Of a DNA stretch of 15,295 bases, positions 13,480 through 15,295 are shown piece after piece; position 1 is the first letter of the stretch, and the number at the start of each line of letters is the position of its first letter. A program made the translations under genes and the position numbers. Under the pieces are notes generated by a model. The model was not told the origin of the DNA, made no database searches, and saw only the letters and a program-made list of their open reading frames with translations. The stretch covers positions 1-15,295 of the forward strand of contig JAQUNQ010000016.1 in the NCBI GenBank assembly GCA_028717505.1, written 5' to 3'. The stretch comes from Candidatus Peribacteraceae bacterium (GTDB lineage Bacteria > Patescibacteriota > Gracilibacteria > Peribacterales > Peribacteraceae).

Positions 13480-13722
13480 ATGAAGAAAGGCATTCATCCG
13501 CAGGTGTTCAAGGACGCGAAGGCGACGTGCACCTCGTGCAACGCGGTCTTCCATATTCCCTCCACCGTGAAGGAGATCTCCGTGGAAACCTGCCGGATGT
13601 GCCACCCGGTCTACACGGGGAAGAAGCAGGGCGAGGCGCGGGGCGGCCGCATCGAGCGCTTCCGGAAGCGCATGGCAGCCGGCACGACCAAGGCGAAGAC
13701 GAAGGCGTCGAAGAAGAAGTGA
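13480..13722 (+). CDS. rpmE: 50S ribosomal protein L31
   Basis: An 80-residue L31 of the large ribosomal subunit. It begins MKKGIHPQ, keeps the zinc-ribbon cysteines C17, C20, C38 and C41 (CTSC and CRMC; the zinc-binding form), and has the family core CHPVYTGKK and GGRIERFRKR. The Lys-rich tail (TKAKTKASKKK) is slightly longer than in typical L31 and probably contacts rRNA. It has its own promoter and is separated from gyrA by a terminator. The start is fixed by homology and by a -10 nine bases upstream. Confidence 0.96.
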   Translation: MKKGIHPQVFKDAKATCTSCNAVFHIPSTVKEISVETCRMCHPVYTGKKQGEARGGRIERFRKRMAAGTTKAKTKASKKK

Positions 13723-13755
13723 GGATCAGGCCTTGAAACATTGCCAGCGGGTGAA

Positions 13756-13780
13756 TGGCACTCTGGGCCTGCGAGTGCTA
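13756..13780 (+). promoter_or_regulatory. CIRCE operator of hrcA
   Basis: TGGCACTC (13756-13763), 9-base spacer TGGGCCTGC, GAGTGCTA (13773-13780). The consensus is TTAGCACTC-N9-GAGTGCTAA; the inner GCACTC/GAGTGC arms are perfect and one outer base differs. The right arm overlaps the TGC-TATACT -10, so bound HrcA would block RNA polymerase. Confidence 0.88.
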
Positions 13781-13784
13781 TACT
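13776..13784 (+). promoter_or_regulatory. Extended -10 promoter of hrcA
   Basis: TGC followed by TATACT, ending 8 bases before the ATG at 13793. It overlaps the right arm of the CIRCE operator. The predicted mRNA is leaderless. Confidence 0.7.
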
Positions 13785-13792
13785 TGACATGT

Positions 13793-14503
13793 ATGGATGC
13801 ACGGCAGAGCAAGCTCCTCGTGGCGATCATCGACCAATTCATCGAGACGGCGCTCCCGGTGGGGAGCAAACGGCTCCTCGAATCGGGGGATTTCTGCTGC
13901 TCCTCGGCGACACTCCGCAGTGAGATGGCTGCCCTCGAGGATCAGGGGTTCCTCGGACAGCCGCACGTCTCCGCGGGGCGCGTGCCGACGGCCAAGGGGT
14001 ACCGCACCTATGTGCGGGAGTTCATGCAGCCGTCCCGTCAGGAGCTCATCGTCCGGCGACGGTTTGAGAATCTCAAGGAGCAGTACCTGAAGCACAAGGA
14101 TCAGGAGCGTGTCTACGAAGCGGTGGCGCTCCTCGCGCACATGACGCCGAACGTGGCCTTCGCGAAGGTCCCGCACAAGACGCAGGTCTACTACCTCGGT
14201 CTCTCCAATGTCTTCAAGCAGCCGGAGTTCCAGGAGGACCCGCGTCTCGCGAGCGGAGTCGCCGAGGTCCTCGAAGAGCATCTCCATGAGCTCCTCGGAA
14301 GGATCGCCGTCGACGACCAGATCCGCTACTACATCGGTGACGAGCACATCCTCAAGCAGATTCAGAGCTGCAGTCTGATGGTGACGGACTACCGCGTGCG
14401 CGATCAACGGGGGGCCATCGGCGTCCTCGGTCCCATGCGCATGGACTACGCGTACAACACCGTCGCCCTCGATCTCGTTTCCAGTCTGCTTCGCTCTTCC
14501 TGA
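13793..14503 (+). CDS. hrcA: Heat-inducible transcription repressor HrcA (short form)
   Basis: A 236-residue HrcA, shorter than the usual 340 or so. The N-terminal winged helix is well kept: IIDQFIETALPVGSKRLLE, CSSATLRSEMAALEDQGFL and QPHVSAGRVPTAKGYRTYV (about 11-74). The C-terminal signature IGVLGPMRMDYAYNTVALDL is also present (about 208-227). The missing length lies in the middle, probably in the inserted dimerisation region. HrcA represses chaperone operons by binding CIRCE, and a CIRCE site overlaps its own promoter, so it probably represses itself. The start at MDARQSK was chosen because the longer frame from 13733 would run through the operator and lacks similarity. No grpE, dnaK or groE gene is visible nearby. 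Confidence 0.92.
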   Translation: MDARQSKLLVAIIDQFIETALPVGSKRLLESGDFCCSSATLRSEMAALEDQGFLGQPHVSAGRVPTAKGYRTYVREFMQPSRQELIVRRRFENLKEQYLKHKDQERVYEAVALLAHMTPNVAFAKVPHKTQVYYLGLSNVFKQPEFQEDPRLASGVAEVLEEHLHELLGRIAVDDQIRYYIGDEHILKQIQSCSLMVTDYRVRDQRGAIGVLGPMRMDYAYNTVALDLVSSLLRSS

Positions 14504-14535
14504 GCGCACACCTCTCATCCAACTCACACACGTTC

Positions 14536-15295
14536 ATGTCTTCAACCATTCTCCTCCGGATCCGGGCTGCGCAAGAGAACGAGCGCGGCCCGCTCTACAT
14601 GGAGCCGGCCATCGCCGCACTCCACTCGCTCCGCGGTGAGGAGGTGGGACTGGAGATCGGTCTTTCCCGCGAAGGGAAGATCTCCCTCTACGTGCGTGCC
14701 TCGGCCAATGCCGTACACCTCATCGAGAGTCAGCTCTATGCGCAGTACCCCGAGATCGACATCGAGGAGATTCCTGAGGACCCCTTCGCCGCTTCCGATG
14801 CAGAGACGGTGATCTCGGCGGATCTCACGCTCGCCGATCCGGAGGTGCTCCCCATCAAGCGCCATCCGCAGTTCGATGACCTCCTCGCGCGCGTGAACGT
14901 CGATTCCGTCGCCGGCATCACCTCCGCGCTCGCGCGCTATCCCGCGCCCGGGATGCGTGGCCATGTGCAGATCGTCTTCACCCCCCTGAGTAACCGCTTC
15001 CGCAAGCGGGCGCTCCGGGTTCTGCCCTTCCTCCACTCCGGCCTCGCGAAGATCTCCAAGTCGTACGAGAACTTCTTCGCGGATGTCACGCTTGCCCGCG
15101 GGTGGCGGCGCGCGGCCCTGTTTCCGTTCTTCCTCCTCATCGGAGGGTGGCGCACGTGGCCGTTCTTCGGCCGGTTCTTCACGCCTGCTGCCTTGGGGGA
15201 GCGGGTGAAGTCCGAGTTGCTGGAGGACCAGGATGCGGAGCGCGTCTCTGCGCGGTCCCATGACCGTGAGGATGCGGTGGCGGAGATCGGAAGAG
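14536..15295 (+). CDS. N-terminal part of a membrane-linked HerA/VirB4-type ATPase-like protein
   Basis: The frame is open from ATG 14536 to the window end (253 codons, no stop). It begins MSSTILLRIRAAQENE and contains GEEVGLEIGLSREGKISLYVRASANAVHLIESQLYAQYPEIDI (split here as GEEVGLEIGLSREG and QLYAQYPEIDI). This pattern resembles the N-terminal region of CPR proteins that continue into a HerA/VirB4/TraG-type helicase domain and are linked to type IV secretion or pilus-like systems. A hydrophobic segment (LFPFFLLIGGW) near residue 200 may touch the membrane. No Walker motifs are reached, so the ATPase part is inferred. It follows hrcA by 32 bases with no visible promoter or Shine-Dalgarno sequence. 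The last four codons coincide with adapter-like sequence and may be false. Confidence 0.6.
   Translation, partial: MSSTILLRIRAAQENERGPLYMEPAIAALHSLRGEEVGLEIGLSREGKISLYVRASANAVHLIESQLYAQYPEIDIEEIPEDPFAASDAETVISADLTLADPEVLPIKRHPQFDDLLARVNVDSVAGITSALARYPAPGMRGHVQIVFTPLSNRFRKRALRVLPFLHSGLAKISKSYENFFADVTLARGWRRAALFPFFLLIGGWRTWPFFGRFFTPAALGERVKSELLEDQDAERVSARSHDREDAVAEIGR
15284..15295 (+). other. Probable sequencing-adapter remnant at the contig end
   Basis: The last 12 bases, AGATCGGAAGAG, equal the first 12 bases of the common Illumina TruSeq adapter. An exact match lying exactly at the contig end suggests untrimmed adapter rather than genome. Confidence 0.75.

Overview
This 15.3 kb window of GC-rich, gene-dense bacterial DNA most likely comes from a Candidate Phyla Radiation (Patescibacteria) genome, perhaps Peregrinibacteria/Peribacteria. 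That placement is inference. It rests on compact housekeeping genes with very short spacers, an archaeal-type purP pair in a genome with bacterial gyrA, rpmE, ruvA and hrcA, and a final gene that resembles the N-terminal region of the membrane-linked HerA/VirB4-type ATPases common in that group. TAG, TGA and TAA all end genes here, so the standard code is assumed.

Layout: an unrecognised Trp/Cys-rich protein enters from the left edge (1-894) and ends in a two-hairpin 3' element, followed by tRNA-Cys(GCA). On the minus strand come a glutaredoxin-DsbD/CcdA-like membrane fusion and a small CPPC protein. Divergent promoters then lead to two tandem PurP-family ATP-grasp genes. The first has an in-frame TAG at 3457-3459 beside its glycine-rich loop. 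A 100-aa orphan gene, tRNA-Ala(TGC), a two-helix membrane protein, trxA, pgi and ruvA follow on the minus strand. Next are an M23 peptidase with a long coiled coil (+) and rsmI (-), which overlap at their 3' ends. Then come gyrA, rpmE, hrcA and a partial HerA-like ATPase N-terminus, all on the plus strand. No gap without a gene exceeds 300 bases.

Regulation is the most informative part. Nine protein genes have a -10-like hexamer (TATACT, TACACT, TACAAT or TATGAT) ending only 7-12 bases before the start codon, with no usable Shine-Dalgarno sequence, which implies leaderless or almost leaderless mRNAs. Three of them (ruvA, rsmI, hrcA) have an extended -10 beginning TGC. hrcA also has a CIRCE operator overlapping its -10, so it probably represses itself. 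gyrA and trxA share a different arrangement: TATCAT followed by a pyrimidine-rich leader of about 20 nt.

The best candidate for something undescribed is a structured RNA element of about 105-112 nt, present directly after the stop codons of the first gene and of gyrA. Its first part is highly conserved and contains compensatory changes. Its second hairpin keeps the outer stem and internal loop while the inner stem is entirely different. G-rich TAGGG-type repeats lie in three places and have extended the rsmI reading frame. The last 12 bases equal the start of the Illumina TruSeq adapter, so the right end of the contig is suspect.
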